Shown: positions 44,894 through 58,937, numbered from the stretch's first letter. The stretch: DNA of 64,000 nucleotides from Deefgea tanakiae (GCF_019665765.1 NZ_CP081150.1:186001-250000), one strand, 5' to 3'. Numbers and translations: made by a program. The notes: generated from the sequence alone by a model not told the origin.

Positions 44894-46642
44894 ATGGCGA
44901 TTAGTTCAAACGATCCGGCTGTTTTGGAGCGAACCACTGCGCTGAGCTATCGCAACGCAAATAGTGGTCCAGTTGTCTGTATTGTTGCCGCATCGGCTTT
45001 GTTTTATGTGTATCACGCCACCCAATCGATGAGTTTGCTGGGTCTATGGTGGGGCATCGCTTGTACTTTTTCCTTGTACGCCCTATGGGGAATACGGCGC
45101 TTTCAGACTCATCATGAGCAATATTCAATGGCCGGTTGGCGACACCAGCATGTTGTTGGCGTGACCATTAACAGCGTTATCTGGGCGGTCGGTGGCACGT
45201 ATATGATGCTGGCTGGGTCGCCTGACCTGAAGGTATTTACGGCCTTGATTTTCACGGCACTCGCCGTTGGCTCTATGCCCGTTTTAGGCACCATTACGTC
45301 GGTGATGCGGACCTATTCCTTTGCGGTCAGTTTACCGATGATGTTGAATGGCCTATTCAATCATTCGCCGCTTGATTTAACGCTGGCGGGAATGGCGCTT
45401 TTCTTTTTCATAATCCAGTTAAAAAGCACTCAGATTTATCACGAGACGGTTGTAGAAAGTTTGGTGCTCGAATTAAACCAAACTCGCTTGGCCGAAGAAT
45501 TAGCACAGGCGCGTAATGCTGCTGAGCAAGCGAATCGCGCCAAAAGTGAATTCATTGCCAATGTGAGCCATGAAATCCGCACGCCGATGAATGCCATTGT
45601 GGGGATGGCGCATTTGCTTGAGCAAACACCCTTATTGCCCAATCAGCAAGAAAGCGTCGAAGTGATTAGCCATTCCTCTGATCTACTGCTGGCGCTGGTC
45701 AATGATGTGCTGGATCTGTCGAAAATCGAAGCCGATTGTCTCGATATTGTCGCTAGCTCTTTTCATTTATTGGATTTGTTGCAGGAAATGCGGCAAATGT
45801 TTCGCGCAGCAGCGCAAAATAAAAGCATCGGCTTGGTGCTGAATTACCAAGGCGAGCAAGATCTCTATTTGCTAGGCGATGCGCTACGCTTGCGGCAAGT
45901 GTTGGTGAATTTACTAGGCAATGCGATTAAATTTACCCAGCAAGGTTATGTGCAGTTAGACGTGATTGCTCAATCGACGGGGTCGTCGTGTCAATTACAG
46001 ATTGCGGTGCATGATACTGGGATTGGTATTTCCGCCGAGCGCCTACCGCATATTTTTGAAGCTTTTGTGCAGGCCGATAACTCTCTCACTCGCGCGTATG
46101 GGGGGACGGGTTTGGGCTTGACGATTGCGCGGCGTTTGGTGCGCAATATGGGGGGCGAGCTGACCGCAACGGCCAATGCGGAGGCTGGCTCGACGTTTCA
46201 GTTTGAATTATTGTGGCCACAGCTTGCTGCGCCCGTCGCAGTGACTGCAACGCCGATCAGAGTACCCGCGCCAAACCCACTGCGTATTTTGTTGGCCGAA
46301 GATAATCCATTCAATCAACTGGTTGCCAAACGATTGCTGGAAAGCCAAGGCCACACCGTGATTTGCGCTGATAATGGGCAGATCGCTTTGGAAATTATGG
46401 CCCAACAAACCGTTGATCTCGTGCTGATGGATATGCAAATGCCAGAAATGGATGGCTTAGAAGCCACGCGACGCATTCGTTCGATAGAGCAAAGCGCATC
46501 AGCGCGTACGCCGATTATCGCGCTAACGGCCAATGCTATGACCGAAGACCGGCAGCGTTGCGTGGATGCGGGTATGGATGATTTCCTCACTAAACCCATC
46601 CGCCCTGAATTACTTCAGAAAGCACTGCTGGAATGGGCTTGA
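44894..46642 (+). CDS. Hybrid sensor histidine kinase with receiver domain
   Basis: 582 aa. About five to six N-terminal transmembrane helices (~30-190, e.g. [19 protein letters not shown]) without a large periplasmic domain. Then a coiled coil; HisKA with phospho-acceptor His226 in [14 protein letters not shown]; HATPase with DTGIGI and [14 protein letters not shown]; and a C-terminal receiver domain with phospho-Asp513 in [12 protein letters not shown]. Autokinase-receiver phosphorelay, but no Hpt domain here, so an Hpt partner must be elsewhere. No response regulator or cognate gene is adjacent. Confidence 0.93.
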   Translation: MAISSNDPAVLERTTALSYRNANSGPVVCIVAASALFYVYHATQSMSLLGLWWGIACTFSLYALWGIRRFQTHHEQYSMAGWRHQHVVGVTINSVIWAVGGTYMMLAGSPDLKVFTALIFTALAVGSMPVLGTITSVMRTYSFAVSLPMMLNGLFNHSPLDLTLAGMALFFFIIQLKSTQIYHETVVESLVLELNQTRLAEELAQARNAAEQANRAKSEFIANVSHEIRTPMNAIVGMAHLLEQTPLLPNQQESVEVISHSSDLLLALVNDVLDLSKIEADCLDIVASSFHLLDLLQEMRQMFRAAAQNKSIGLVLNYQGEQDLYLLGDALRLRQVLVNLLGNAIKFTQQGYVQLDVIAQSTGSSCQLQIAVHDTGIGISAERLPHIFEAFVQADNSLTRAYGGTGLGLTIARRLVRNMGGELTATANAEAGSTFQFELLWPQLAAPVAVTATPIRVPAPNPLRILLAEDNPFNQLVAKRLLESQGHTVICADNGQIALEIMAQQTVDLVLMDMQMPEMDGLEATRRIRSIEQSASARTPIIALTANAMTEDRQRCVDAGMDDFLTKPIRPELLQKALLEWA

Positions 46643-46734
46643 TGACGTAATCGGGTGAGCTTTTCTCGCTCGCATGCCATGGTTTAAAATTGTATTTCTG
46701 GTTATGTTCAGATTTGGTGTTGATATCGTTTCGC

Positions 46735-46844
46735 ACTCGTCGAGTTGGGGTTTTAAAACCCCTCATATCAAACCGACGAAGTCGGTGCAGATATATGGGT
46801 CGCCTTCTTTTGCTTACTTTTCTTGGCGAAGCAAGAAAAGTAAG
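46735..46844. repeat. Cluster of four palindromes
   Basis: ACTCG-T-CGAGT (46735-46745), GGGGTTTTAAAACCCC (46747-46762), ACCGAC-GAA-GTCGGT (46772-46786), and CTTACTTTTCTT with its perfect complement AAGAAAAGTAAG around GGCGAAGC (46813-46844). The last resembles a repeat dispersed in many proteobacterial genomes. Confidence 0.75.
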
Positions 46845-46932
46845 TCCCCATCGCGGGTTGCGATTGTAAAACACCGTGCCGCAGGCACTTAAAATCATCA
46901 ACACCTAATCTGAACATTGCCGTATTTCTGTG

Positions 46933-46979
46933 GGTATATGACTGTAGCTATTGTTAAATAATTACTATGTTTGTATACC
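46933..46979. repeat. 47-bp palindromic repeat, copy 10
   Basis: Begins GGTATATGAC, ends GTATACC, inner CTATT / AATTACT partially paired. Lies in the spacer before the NUDIX gene. Confidence 0.7.
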
Positions 46980-47087
46980 TATAGATATCGCGCCTATCTA
47001 GACATTGTGTTGATGTTGTACCAAACCCCAAGTGACGCTGCGTTCAGGTAAAATCAGCCAATCCAATCTATTTCAAATTGACACACC

Positions 47088-47570
47088 ATGTGGAAACCCA
47101 ATGCCACCGTTGCGGCGGTGATTGAGCGCGATGGCCGTTTTTTAATGGTCGAAGAGCGTATTAACGGCGAGCTCAAACTCAATCAACCTGCTGGGCATGT
47201 TGAATTTGGTGAGTCGATTGTCGCTGCTTGCGCGCGCGAAACTCGTGAAGAAACAGCTTATCACTTTACGCCAACCGCGTTTCAAGGCCTGTATCAATGG
47301 ACGGTGCCGGGAACGGATTTAACGTATTTGCGCTTTGCCTTTACTGGCGAGCTGGGTGAGCATGATGAATCGCTGGTGCTGGGCTTGGCGGATGAAGGCA
47401 TCGAGGCTGCAGTGTGGTTGACGCGCGATGAGCTGGTTGCGCGGGCGGAACAGCATCGCAGCCCGCTGATTTTGGCGTGTGTGGATGATTATTTGGCGGG
47501 TAAATCTTATCCGCTGGCGATTTTACAGATGTTCGATGAAGTTCAAAAGTTCGATGGATTAGTGAAATGA
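47088..47570 (+). CDS. NUDIX hydrolase (NudJ-like phosphatase)
   Basis: 160 aa. Nudix box [20 protein letters not shown] followed by TAYHF; the usual Gly after EE is Ala, a tolerated change. [20 protein letters not shown] and LNQPAGHVE match NudJ, which hydrolyses nucleoside tri- and diphosphates and thiamine pyrophosphate precursors. NudJ is encoded immediately upstream of mnmA in many proteobacteria, as here. Overlaps mnmA by four bases (ATGA). Confidence 0.9.
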   Translation: MWKPNATVAAVIERDGRFLMVEERINGELKLNQPAGHVEFGESIVAACARETREETAYHFTPTAFQGLYQWTVPGTDLTYLRFAFTGELGEHDESLVLGLADEGIEAAVWLTRDELVARAEQHRSPLILACVDDYLAGKSYPLAILQMFDEVQKFDGLVK

Positions 47571-48631
47571 GCAAAATTGTAATTGGATTGTCGGGGGGCG
47601 TAGATTCCTCAGTCGCCGCGCATTTACTCAAAGCGGCGGGGCATGAAGTGCACGGCGTGTTTATGCAAAACTGGGAAGACGACAATAGCGACGAATATTG
47701 CTCGATCAAAGAAGACAGCATGGACGCGATTGCGGTCGCCGACTTGCTGGAGATCGACATCGAGCTGGTCAATTTTGCGACCGAATACAAAGACCGCGTG
47801 TTCGCGCATTTCCTTGCTGAATACTCGGCTGGCCGCACGCCGAATCCCGATATTTTGTGTAATAGCGAAATCAAATTTAAATCGTTTTTGGAGTTTGCGA
47901 TTAAGCTCGGCGGCGCGAAATTGGCGACTGGCCATTACGCGAAAACACGCTTGCGTGCCGACGGGCGCACCGAAATGCTGCGCGCAGCCGATCAAAGCAA
48001 AGATCAAACGTATTTCCTTTATCGCTTAAGCCAAGAACAAATATCCCACGCGGTGTTCCCGCTGGGTGATTTGCAAAAAACAGAAGTGCGCGTGATTGCC
48101 GAGCAAATTAATTTGCCGAATGCGAAGAAAAAAGATTCCACTGGCATTTGCTTTATCGGCGAGCGTCCATTTCGCGAATTTTTGAATCGTTATTTGCCGA
48201 AAACGCCGGGCAAAATGGTCACGCCGGAAGGCAAAGTGATGGGCGAGCACCAAGGCCTGATGTACCACACGCTCGGCCAACGCGGCGGCCTTGGCATTGG
48301 CGGCACCAAAGGCAATACCGAGCCATGGTTTGTTGCGGGCAAGAATCTGGAAACCAATGAGCTGCTGGTAGTGCAAGGCCACGATCATCCGTTGCTACTG
48401 AATAACACGATGATCGCGCAAGATTGCTCATGGATTTTGGGCGAAACGCCAGCGGAAGGGCGCTACACCGCCAAAACGCGTTACCGCCAGCAAGACGCTG
48501 CATGTACGCTGAGCTATGTCGACGGCGGCGTGAAGCTGGTGTTCGATGAACCACAATGGGCGATGACACCGGGACAATCGATGGTGTTGTATAAAGATGA
48601 GGTTTGCTTGGGTGGCGGGATTATTCAGTGA
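47567..48631 (+). CDS. mnmA: tRNA-specific 2-thiouridylase
   Basis: Inserts sulfur at U34 of tRNAs for Lys, Glu and Gln. 354 aa. PP-loop motif [15 protein letters not shown]; catalytic cysteines in [13 protein letters not shown] and in [28 protein letters not shown] is diagnostic. Starts within the NUDIX gene by ATGA overlap. Confidence 0.96.
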   Translation: MSKIVIGLSGGVDSSVAAHLLKAAGHEVHGVFMQNWEDDNSDEYCSIKEDSMDAIAVADLLEIDIELVNFATEYKDRVFAHFLAEYSAGRTPNPDILCNSEIKFKSFLEFAIKLGGAKLATGHYAKTRLRADGRTEMLRAADQSKDQTYFLYRLSQEQISHAVFPLGDLQKTEVRVIAEQINLPNAKKKDSTGICFIGERPFREFLNRYLPKTPGKMVTPEGKVMGEHQGLMYHTLGQRGGLGIGGTKGNTEPWFVAGKNLETNELLVVQGHDHPLLLNNTMIAQDCSWILGETPAEGRYTAKTRYRQQDAACTLSYVDGGVKLVFDEPQWAMTPGQSMVLYKDEVCLGGGIIQ

Positions 48632-48667
48632 GATCAGAGTTTCTGAATAAGCGAGACTTGAAAAATA

Positions 48668-48964
48668 ATGCTTAGTACAAAAGCTATGCACATTTTTCGG
48701 CGTTGGTTTATACGTAAATCTAATTGGGTTTACCGCCTAGCCTTAATTCCGACTGCCCCAAGTGTTGTGGCATTTGTTCATTTGGTGACGCCCAGCGTAT
48801 TTAGTGGAACAGACAATATTTCAGGTATGGATCCAATGACTAGGCTGATTATGTGTGTATTCTTAGGTGTTGGGGCTGGCCTGATCTATGCACTATATAT
48901 TCATCTGTTTTCATTAATTGCGAACCTGCTAGATCATTTTCGACCGCTTGGTGGGTTGGACTAA
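48668..48964 (+). CDS. Small membrane protein, hypothetical
   Basis: 98 aa, two likely transmembrane helices (LIPTAPSVVAFVHLV and IMCVFLGVGAGLIYALYIHL). No family recognised. Short gap after mnmA; the ribosome-binding site is weak. It may be a passenger of the mnmA transcript. A later ATG (six codons in) is an alternative start. Confidence 0.5.
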   Translation: MLSTKAMHIFRRWFIRKSNWVYRLALIPTAPSVVAFVHLVTPSVFSGTDNISGMDPMTRLIMCVFLGVGAGLIYALYIHLFSLIANLLDHFRPLGGLD

Positions 48965-48993
48965 ACGAAGTGCAGCCCAACGTGTACCTTGAA

Positions 48994-49026
48994 TGTAGGG
49001 CTTCGCAAGCTCAGCACCAACCTACA
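48994..49026. repeat. TGTAGG/CCTACA inverted repeat
   Basis: TGTAGGGCTT and AACCTACA flank 15 bp. Similar TGTAGG-bounded repeats are scattered in other proteobacteria. Confidence 0.4.
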
Positions 49027-49062
49027 AAAATGCTTGCTTTGGTGTGCGTTTATCTTCGAATG

Positions 49063-49090
49063 AAAAAGCCACTCAATAGAGTGGCTTTTT
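49063..49090 (+). terminator. Bidirectional terminator between 48668 gene and gpsA
   Basis: AAAAAGCCACTC-AATA-GAGTGGCTTTTT. Confidence 0.92.
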
Positions 49091-49094
49091 CATG

Positions 49095-49141
49095 TGTATT
49101 GTAATAGAGCCCTTATGCATAAATGACTAGAGTTAAATACC
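49095..49141. repeat. 47-bp palindromic repeat, copy 11
   Basis: Begins TGTATTG, ends AAATACC, with inner AGCCCTT / AATGACT. One base separates it from the gpsA stop codon (49143-49145). Confidence 0.7.
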
Positions 49142-49142
49142 C

Positions 49143-50135
49143 TTACTGCATCGTTTCCATCTTCGGGCTGCGGCCCATCAGGTCGGTGATGATTTCGCTG
49201 ACCGGAACGTTTTCAAACAGTACTTGGCAAACGGCGCGGCTGATTGGCATTTCTATATTCAGCGCGGCGGCTTGGCTCACTACTTCACGTGCAGTCGGTA
49301 CGCCTTCGGCGACGTGGCCGAGGTTTTTTAAGACTTCGTCCAGATTTAAACCTTGCGCGAGCAAGAGTCCAACACGGCGGTTACGCGATAAATCGCCGGT
49401 TGCAGTCAGCATCAAATCGCCAATCCCCGCCAAGCCCATCATCGTTTCGGCTTTACCGCCGAGCGCAGTCGAGAAGCGCGCCATTTCAGCGAGACCACGC
49501 GTGAGTAGTGCGGCGCGGGCATTCAGGCCAAGGTTCAACCCATCAGCCACGCCAGCGGCAATCGCCATGACGTTTTTCACCGCCGCGCCGATTTCAACGC
49601 CAATCAAATCGTCGCTGGCATAGAGGCGCAACACGCTCGTATTTAAATCGTGTACCACTTGCTGGGCAAAATCAGCGTCGCTGGAGGCAATCGTAACCGC
49701 CGCAGGTAGGCCTTTGGCGACTTCTTGCGCAAAACTTGGGCCAGATAACATGCCGCGTGGGATTGCATCGTCCATTTCTTCTTGCGCGACTTGGTGCGGC
49801 AATTTCATCGTTCCGGCTTCAAGGCCTTTACACGCCCAAAGTACGGGCGCAGTGCTACCGAGTTCGCGCAACGCTTTCAGTGTGCTGCGCAATCCTGCCA
49901 TCGGCGTCACAATCAAAATCAATCCAGCATCGGCGATGGCGTCGGCAAGTGAGGCGGTGACGGTGAGATTGCTCGGGAAGGGAGCATTAGCGAGGTAGCG
50001 CTCATTGCTGCCAGTGGCTTGCATCTGGGCAACTTGTTCGGCTTCACGTGACCAAAGGCTGACAGTTTGACGATCAGCAAAACGAATGGCGAGCGCGGTT
50101 CCCCATGCGCCAGCACCTAAAACGGCGAGTTTCAA
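49143..50135 (-). CDS. gpsA: NAD(P)H-dependent glycerol-3-phosphate dehydrogenase
   Basis: Makes sn-glycerol 3-phosphate for phospholipids. 330 aa from a TTG at 50135, with GAGGA 8 bp upstream; the first residues [18 protein letters not shown] carry the NAD-binding GxGxxG. The longer frame adds 18 residues overlapping the SH3 gene's end. [19 protein letters not shown], and the catalytic Lys in [14 protein letters not shown] are visible. Downstream of secB and the SH3 gene, a common betaproteobacterial order. Confidence 0.93.
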   Translation of the reverse strand: MKLAVLGAGAWGTALAIRFADRQTVSLWSREAEQVAQMQATGSNERYLANAPFPSNLTVTASLADAIADAGLILIVTPMAGLRSTLKALRELGSTAPVLWACKGLEAGTMKLPHQVAQEEMDDAIPRGMLSGPSFAQEVAKGLPAAVTIASSDADFAQQVVHDLNTSVLRLYASDDLIGVEIGAAVKNVMAIAAGVADGLNLGLNARAALLTRGLAEMARFSTALGGKAETMMGLAGIGDLMLTATGDLSRNRRVGLLLAQGLNLDEVLKNLGHVAEGVPTAREVVSQAAALNIEMPISRAVCQVLFENVPVSEIITDLMGRSPKMETMQ

Positions 50136-50176
50136 TGTGTGTTCCTCGTGAGGTTTTTGCGAAGTAGCGAGCGCAA

Positions 50177-50653
50177 TTAAGCGCCCCAAACGTCTTCGAT
50201 ACGAATGTAGCCACTTTGGCCATCGCGATGTTTGACTTTGATCCAGCCCGTGTTGCTGGCATCGAGGCGTTCCAGCAGCACATTACGTTCTACTTTAAAC
50301 AATGTAGGGGCATTACTATCGGCCGATTGGCGTACATCGCTAAGGCGATTGACTTGCACAAAGCGGCGAGTGCTGACATCCGACTTTTTAATCCAGCTCA
50401 GTGTACCGTCGCGGTCACGAACGCGAACCCAGTCACCTTGTTCGCTCATCACTTCGAACGGAATATTAGCGCTCAGAATAAAGCGTTTAGCCGATGTGTC
50501 GGCAGGAGTATCGTAAAATATGACGCCGTGACGTGCTGTGGAGCGATATTCAACCGCCTGAGCGCCACTTGCCAATGCGGCAAGTAGGCTCATGGCAATC
50601 ACTCGTTGACTCGGCGCCAAAAGCGCCTGCCAATTAATGAGTGGTTTGTGCAT
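50177..50653 (-). CDS. Exported SH3-domain protein
   Basis: 158 aa from the ATG at 50653, which lies inside the last codons of secB (20-bp overlap, different frame). Signal peptide at 1-33 ([16 protein letters not shown]). Two bacterial SH3 domains follow, with the segments [19 protein letters not shown] and [22 protein letters not shown]3_3/SH3_4 domains bind peptidoglycan or proteins in the periplasm. Probably co-translated with secB. Confidence 0.88.
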   Translation of the reverse strand: MHKPLINWQALLAPSQRVIAMSLLAALASGAQAVEYRSTARHGVIFYDTPADTSAKRFILSANIPFEVMSEQGDWVRVRDRDGTLSWIKKSDVSTRRFVQVNRLSDVRQSADSNAPTLFKVERNVLLERLDASNTGWIKVKHRDGQSGYIRIEDVWGA

Positions 50654-51122
50654 TCGCGGCTTGTTCAGCAGCTTGCTGACGTTGTTGCATATAGATGCCT
50701 TCGAAATTGATAGGCTGCAACAGGAGAGGTGGGAAGCCAGCACGGGTCGTCAAATCAGAAACGGCTTCACGCAAGTATGGGAACAAGATGCTAGGGCAAC
50801 CGATGCCAAGCAATGGATCCATTTCAGATTCAGGAACGTTTTCGATTTGGAATAAACCAGCTTGAGTTACTTCAACCAAGAAGATGGTTTTGTCTTCTGT
50901 TTTTGCAGTGGCAGTCACAGTCAGGCTGGCTTCAAAGAAGCCATTGTCAAAACCGCGAGCTTGGTTGCGGAATTGAATATTGAATTCTGGCTGCTCTTGT
51001 TCCATAAATGCATTCGGTGCACTTGGTGACTCAAGAGAAATATCAGTTACGTACAATTTTTGTACGGCAAATACTGGCTGTTGTGATTCTTCTGCTGCAA
51101 CTGCTTGGTTTTCTTCACTCAT
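50634..51122 (-). CDS. secB: Protein-export chaperone SecB
   Basis: 162 aa. Keeps precursor proteins unfolded for SecA. VQKLYVTDISLESPSAPNAF, FEASLTVTATAKT, LGIGCPSILFPYLRE and FPPLLLQPINFEGIYMQQ are SecB hallmarks. AAGGGATGG before the ATG. In an operon with grxC (upstream) and the SH3 gene and gpsA (downstream). Confidence 0.96.
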   Translation of the reverse strand: MSEENQAVAAEESQQPVFAVQKLYVTDISLESPSAPNAFMEQEQPEFNIQFRNQARGFDNGFFEASLTVTATAKTEDKTIFLVEVTQAGLFQIENVPESEMDPLLGIGCPSILFPYLREAVSDLTTRAGFPPLLLQPINFEGIYMQQRQQAAEQAANAQTTH

Positions 51123-51224
51123 GATCCATCCCTTAATTGATGCGGTTGTTATATAAAAAGAACTCTAAATAGGTTCGGCTGAAATCATCGCATAGTTTCC
51201 TGCTTTGATGCCACCGACTGTGTA

Positions 51225-51479
51225 CTATTTGTTAAGTAGTGGATCAAGTTTACCGGCACGATCGAGTGCAGCTAAATCATCAAAACCACCTACATGAAAA
51301 TCATCAATATAGATTTGCGGTACGGTGCGTTGCCCACGAGAGGCCATCACTTCGCGTTGGCTAGGGTCGAGGTCGACACGAATCTTTTCTAAATCAGTAA
51401 CACCTTTATGCTGTAACAAGCGCTCAGCCCGATCGCAATAAGGGCAATAGCCAGTGCTATACATTACTACTTTGGCCAT
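51225..51479 (-). CDS. grxC: Glutaredoxin 3
   Basis: 84 aa from the ATG at 51479 (MAKVVMYSTGYCPYCDRAE). Dithiol active site CPYC, cis-Pro in TVPQIYID and GSH-binding GGFDDLAALD. The longer frame starts 17 codons upstream without homology. grxC-secB-gpsA is the standard gene order. Confidence 0.95.
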   Translation of the reverse strand: MAKVVMYSTGYCPYCDRAERLLQHKGVTDLEKIRVDLDPSQREVMASRGQRTVPQIYIDDFHVGGFDDLAALDRAGKLDPLLNK

Positions 51480-51677
51480 ATAAGACTCCAGAGGCACGCG
51501 GCCCATATAGTTGATTGTTTGAAACAACATAGGGGCGAAACAAGGGGAATCAAGAGTTGCTGTACAGAGATTGCGGGATATATAGATATATATAATGCGA
51601 TTTGGTTGCCATTTTGAGCTTGGACTGTCTGGTTTTGGCTTCTGTTTTCATTTTTTGATAAGAATCTCTCATCTATA

Positions 51678-51712
51678 AACCCAAAAGACGCGCAAGCGCC
51701 TTTTGGGTTTTG
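51678..51712. terminator. Bidirectional terminator-like hairpin
   Basis: AAACCCAAAAG and CTTTTGGGTTT arms extended by GCGC-type pairs around GCAA; isolates the rRNA operon from upstream transcription. Confidence 0.8.
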
Positions 51713-51798
51713 TAGTTTTGCTTCAGTTTTGTGTGAAGTTGGTTTCTATGTAAATCAACAACTTATCGCCTTCTGTCCATTTTCTTTGTCGGTAGGTG

Positions 51799-51827
51799 TT
51801 GACGTGTCTGCGGGGCGTGGGTATAGT
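51799..51827 (+). promoter_or_regulatory. rRNA operon promoter
   Basis: TTGACG (51799-51804), 17-bp spacer, TATAGT (51822-51827), then a GC-rich discriminator TCGGCCTC, as expected for stringently controlled rRNA promoters. About 225 bp before 16S. Confidence 0.8.
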
Positions 51828-51898
51828 TCGGCCTCTCTGCTGCTGACACAGCAAACGAAACAAGCGGTTCTAAAGCAAGTTTCGGTGTCTAAGCCACT

Positions 51899-51914
51899 GA
51901 TCTTTAACAAAATA
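51899..51914 (+). promoter_or_regulatory. boxA-like antitermination element, leader
   Basis: GATCTTTAACAAAATA is repeated identically in the 16S-23S spacer at 53973-53988. CTTTAACA matches the core of bacterial rRNA boxA (TGCTCTTTAACA). Confidence 0.7.
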
Positions 51915-51935
51915 CAGCCGATGAGTGTGAGTGCT
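51914..51935 (+). other. 5' arm of the pre-16S processing stem
   Basis: 22 bases beginning ACAGCCGATGAG pair with 53608-53629 (ending CATCGGCTGT) with one wobble position; the RNase III substrate enclosing 16S. Confidence 0.8.
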
Positions 51936-52051
51936 TGATTTGCAAGTCAAACAAGTGCTTGCATTCACAAATGAGAAATAACTCGATGTTTACATCGAGG
52001 CGCTTTAAGTTTTGAGCGCAAGCCAAGTAGTACAAAATTAGCACAGAGATT

Positions 52052-53586
<1,535 letters not shown>

Positions 53587-53689
53587 AAGAGAAAGACGAA
53601 CAAATTAAGTACTCACACTCATCGGCTGTAGATTTGAAGAATGTCGGATTGATTGAGATGAATAATCTGAATTGAGATGACAACGATAT

Positions 53690-53766
53690 GGGTCAGTAGC
53701 TCAGTTGGTTAGAGCACCGTGTTGATAACGCGGGGGTCATAGGTTCGATTCCTATCTGACCCACCA
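53690..53766 (+). tRNA. ileT: tRNA-Ile (GAT)
   Basis: Full cloverleaf with encoded CCA: acceptor GGGTCAG / CTGACCC, anticodon stem CCGTG / CGCGG with anticodon GAT at 53724-53726, T loop TTCGATT. Standard spacer tRNA. Confidence 0.97.
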
Positions 53767-53774
53767 CCTTAGTT

Positions 53775-53850
53775 GGGGGCTTAGCTCATCTGGTAGAGCA
53801 CCTGCTTTGCAAGCAGGGGGTGAACGGTTCGAGTCCGTTAGCCTCCACCA
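53775..53850 (+). tRNA. alaT: tRNA-Ala (TGC)
   Basis: Cloverleaf with encoded CCA: acceptor GGGGGCT / AGCCTCC (one G-T), anticodon stem CCTGC / GCAGG, anticodon TGC at 53808-53810. Follows tRNA-Ile by 8 bp. Confidence 0.97.
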
Positions 53851-53972
53851 TTAGTTTGGTCTGGAACTACCTAGTAGAAAATAGAATTCTATGGATTGCA
53901 CGATGTATTGTGCAGTGTATTTTATTCTGGTTTCTAAAATTAGAATGATTCACGAAAGTGAATTGAAATATC

Positions 53973-53988
53973 GATCTTTAACAAAATA
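53973..53988 (+). promoter_or_regulatory. boxA-like element, 16S-23S spacer
   Basis: Second copy of GATCTTTAACAAAATA, identical to the leader copy, between tRNA-Ala and 23S. Confidence 0.7.
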
Positions 53989-54219
53989 GAAGAAGTAATT
54001 AATTCCAATAAACATTGTTGTGGAATTAGATTTAGAGATTACTGCTTGCAGTGATGGATAAATTTGATTTCAAAGTAAATATATTGGGTTGATTGTATCT
54101 GTTCAGTTGAATTGGTCTCATGCCAGTTTGATTGAACCGCAAGTGAAATGAGAACTCACTTGCAAGTCGCAAATACGATTTCAGTAACTTGAAATACGTT
54201 TACGTGTTTGAGGTTATAG

Positions 54220-57111
<2,892 letters not shown>

Positions 57112-57343
57112 ATAACCTGAGACGCGTAATGCGACGAAGATATAGTCAACCCAAAGAAAGTAGAGTGTACGTAAGTGCATGATACGAAAGATAAATACTG
57201 AGACAGTGTGGTTGGAAAGTGTAGTATAATTACTTCTTCTATTGATTTGTGAGTTAGCGCTGTAGGCGTGTTACTAGAAATAGTGCAGCTGAATGCGATA
57301 ATTCAAAGTGTGGTGAGAAAACTCACCGCACCAGACAGTTTAA

Positions 57344-57460
57344 TGTCTGGCGACCATAGCGAGGTGGTCCCACTCCTTCCCATCCCGAACAGGACAGTGA
57401 AACACCTCAGCGCCGATGATAGTGCGGATTGCCCGTGTGAAAGTAGGTCATTGCCAGACT
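57344..57460 (+). rRNA. rrf: 5S ribosomal RNA
   Basis: About 117 nt; TGTCTGGC pairs with GCCAGAC at the ends, and GGTGGTCCCACTC, CCCGAAC and GTGAAACACCTCAGCGCC are conserved 5S elements. Confidence 0.97.
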
Positions 57461-57471
57461 TCCCTAAAGAA

Positions 57472-57500
57472 GAGCCCGATTCGAAAGAGTCGGGCTTTTT
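57472..57500 (+). terminator. Terminator of the rRNA operon
   Basis: AGCCCGATTC-GAAA-GAGTCGGGCT (one wobble) followed by T. Confidence 0.93.
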
Positions 57501-57514
57501 GCTGTGTGCTGGAA

Positions 57515-57650
57515 ATGAGGTATGTAGTGGCACACTGAATTTGGCCACCTGATTAGAGGTGTTATGCTCCAACTCGTAAGCAATTAGGAGAGGTAGCCTG
57601 AGTTGGGTGGACACGCCTGTTTGGTAAAATCGAGCCAACAGGAGGCCGTA
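57515..57650. other. Insertion-sequence end remnants
   Basis: Non-coding stretch between the 5S terminator and the orfA remnant. It contains GTGGCACACTGAATTTGGCC and, further on, GGGTGGACACGCCTGTTT, both of the type found at IS3-family termini. No intact inverted-repeat pair is present, so these are remnants. Confidence 0.4.
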
Positions 57651-57922
57651 ATGAGTAAAAAAGAAATCAACGTTACACACCCGAATTTAGAAGTGAAGCG
57701 CTCAAGCTCGTCAGCGAACAAGGCATGTCCGTGGCGCAGGCTGCTCAGCGGCTCAATATGTCCGTCGGCACTTTAGCTTCATGGAATACACAAGCACGTA
57801 AAGCGCATCTGGCTCAGCCGCCTGAATCGCTCAACGTCACCGAGCTCACCGCTGAATTAAAGCAACTGCGCAAAGAATTGGCAGAGACCAAAATGGAGCG
57901 TGATATTTTAAAAAAGGCCACG
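57651..57922 (+). pseudogene. IS3-family orfA remnant, frameshifted and truncated
   Basis: Begins with GGAGG and ATGAGTAAAAAAG. After the six-A run the HTH frame continues in another phase (RYTPEFRSEALKLVSEQG, then MSVAQAAQRLNMSVGTLASW), so one A has probably been lost from a seven-A run. The coiled coil ends LAETKMERDILKKA, where the IS30 element cuts in. No orfB follows. Confidence 0.75.
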
Positions 57923-58898
57923 GTGAGTTCAACCGGTCATTGCAACGCGTGAGCCAATTTCTCAGCGGCCGAAATATATCCTAAAACCTTTCTCGGGCGT
58001 TGATTCAGTTTTTGCGCAACCTTGTCTAGGTATTGCTGTGAGTACCCAGATAAATCAGTGCCTTTGGGAAAGTACTGACGTAACAACCGATTGGTATTCT
58101 CATTACTTCCGCGCTGCCATGGGCTTTGTGGATCGCAGAAGTAAACCGCCATCTCTGTCGAGGCATGAAATGATTCATGGTCAGCTAGCTCACCACCACG
58201 ATCCCAGGTGAGCGTTTTACGCAGTGTCTTCGGTAAAGCTAAAACCTGACGGGTCAGTGCGGACACGACACTTTTCGTATCCTTCCCATCGATTTGAATC
58301 AGCATTGTAAACCTAGAATGTCGTTCGACTAACGTCGCAATATGAGAGTTCTTAGATCCTGAAATTAAATCGCCTTCCCAGTGCCCAGCAACAAGTCTAG
58401 TTTCTACTTCAGCAGGCCGATCTTTAATCGACACAAGACGAGTAATGCTGGTCCTAGAGGACTCCTCGGATGAGGCATATTTTGAGCGCCTCATGACCCT
58501 ACGAGATCGGAGGTGTTTGATTAATTCCTTTTTCAGCACAGCTCTTGCTTGGATGTACAAGCTACGATAGATCGTTTCATGCGATATTTGCAGATCTGTG
58601 TTTTGAGGGTACTGACGTTTAAGCCAACCCGCAATTTGCTGAGGTGCCCAGTCCAACTGTAATTTCTCGGCGACAATGCTTTGTAATGTTGAATTAGTAG
58701 CAAGTCGGCATTGTTTGGGACGAGTGGCAAAATCCCACGCTCGTTGATCGGCAATATTGGCCCCTCGCGCCCACCATTACGATTAACCTCGCGACTCACT
58801 GTAGATACCGCACGCTGAATGTACTCAGCAATGCACCTGAATGACTGCCCAGCAGAAATTCCACGAGATCCTCCCGCTCTGACAAAGTAAGAGCAAGC
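57922..58898 (-). pseudogene. IS30-family transposase remnant, two frameshifts, 5' truncated
   Basis: The minus-strand body 57937-58656 encodes the IS30 catalytic part: WAPQQIAGWLKRQYP, ISHETIYRSLYIQA, GHWEGDLISG (first D), LTWDRGGELADH (second D) and GSNENTNRLLRQYFP (E). The N-terminal part is in three phases: LSEREDLVEFLL, then YIQRAVSTVSREVNRNGG, then ANIADQRAWDFATRPK. So at least two indels lie near 58770 and 58830. The left end GAGTTCAACCGGTCATTGC resembles the IS30 terminal repeat. The right end is cut by the IS3 element at 58899. Confidence 0.8.
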
Positions 58899-58937
58899 TG
58901 AATCGCACCGAGTTTCGCGGAGGCTGTTTGGTTTGAG

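Larger units (their letters stand above)
46643..47087. other. Palindrome-rich intergenic region
   Basis: About 445 bp without a gene. Holds four short palindromes between 46735 and 46844 (listed separately) and 47-bp repeat copy 10. A frame on the minus strand exists but is unsupported. Confidence 0.6.
51480..52051. other. Region between grxC and the 16S rRNA gene
   Basis: Holds the grxC upstream region, a terminator hairpin, the rRNA promoter, a boxA-like element and the 5' arm of the pre-16S stem. The open frame 51729-51938 has no coding character. Confidence 0.7.

Noticed and set aside
7340-49141. Correia (CREE/NEMIS) elements of Neisseria as the identity of the 47-bp repeats
   Set aside because: Correia elements have 26-bp TATAGY-type inverted repeats and are 100-155 bp long; ends and length differ.
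51729-51938. 69-aa frame before the 16S gene
   Set aside because: It coincides with the rRNA promoter and leader elements.
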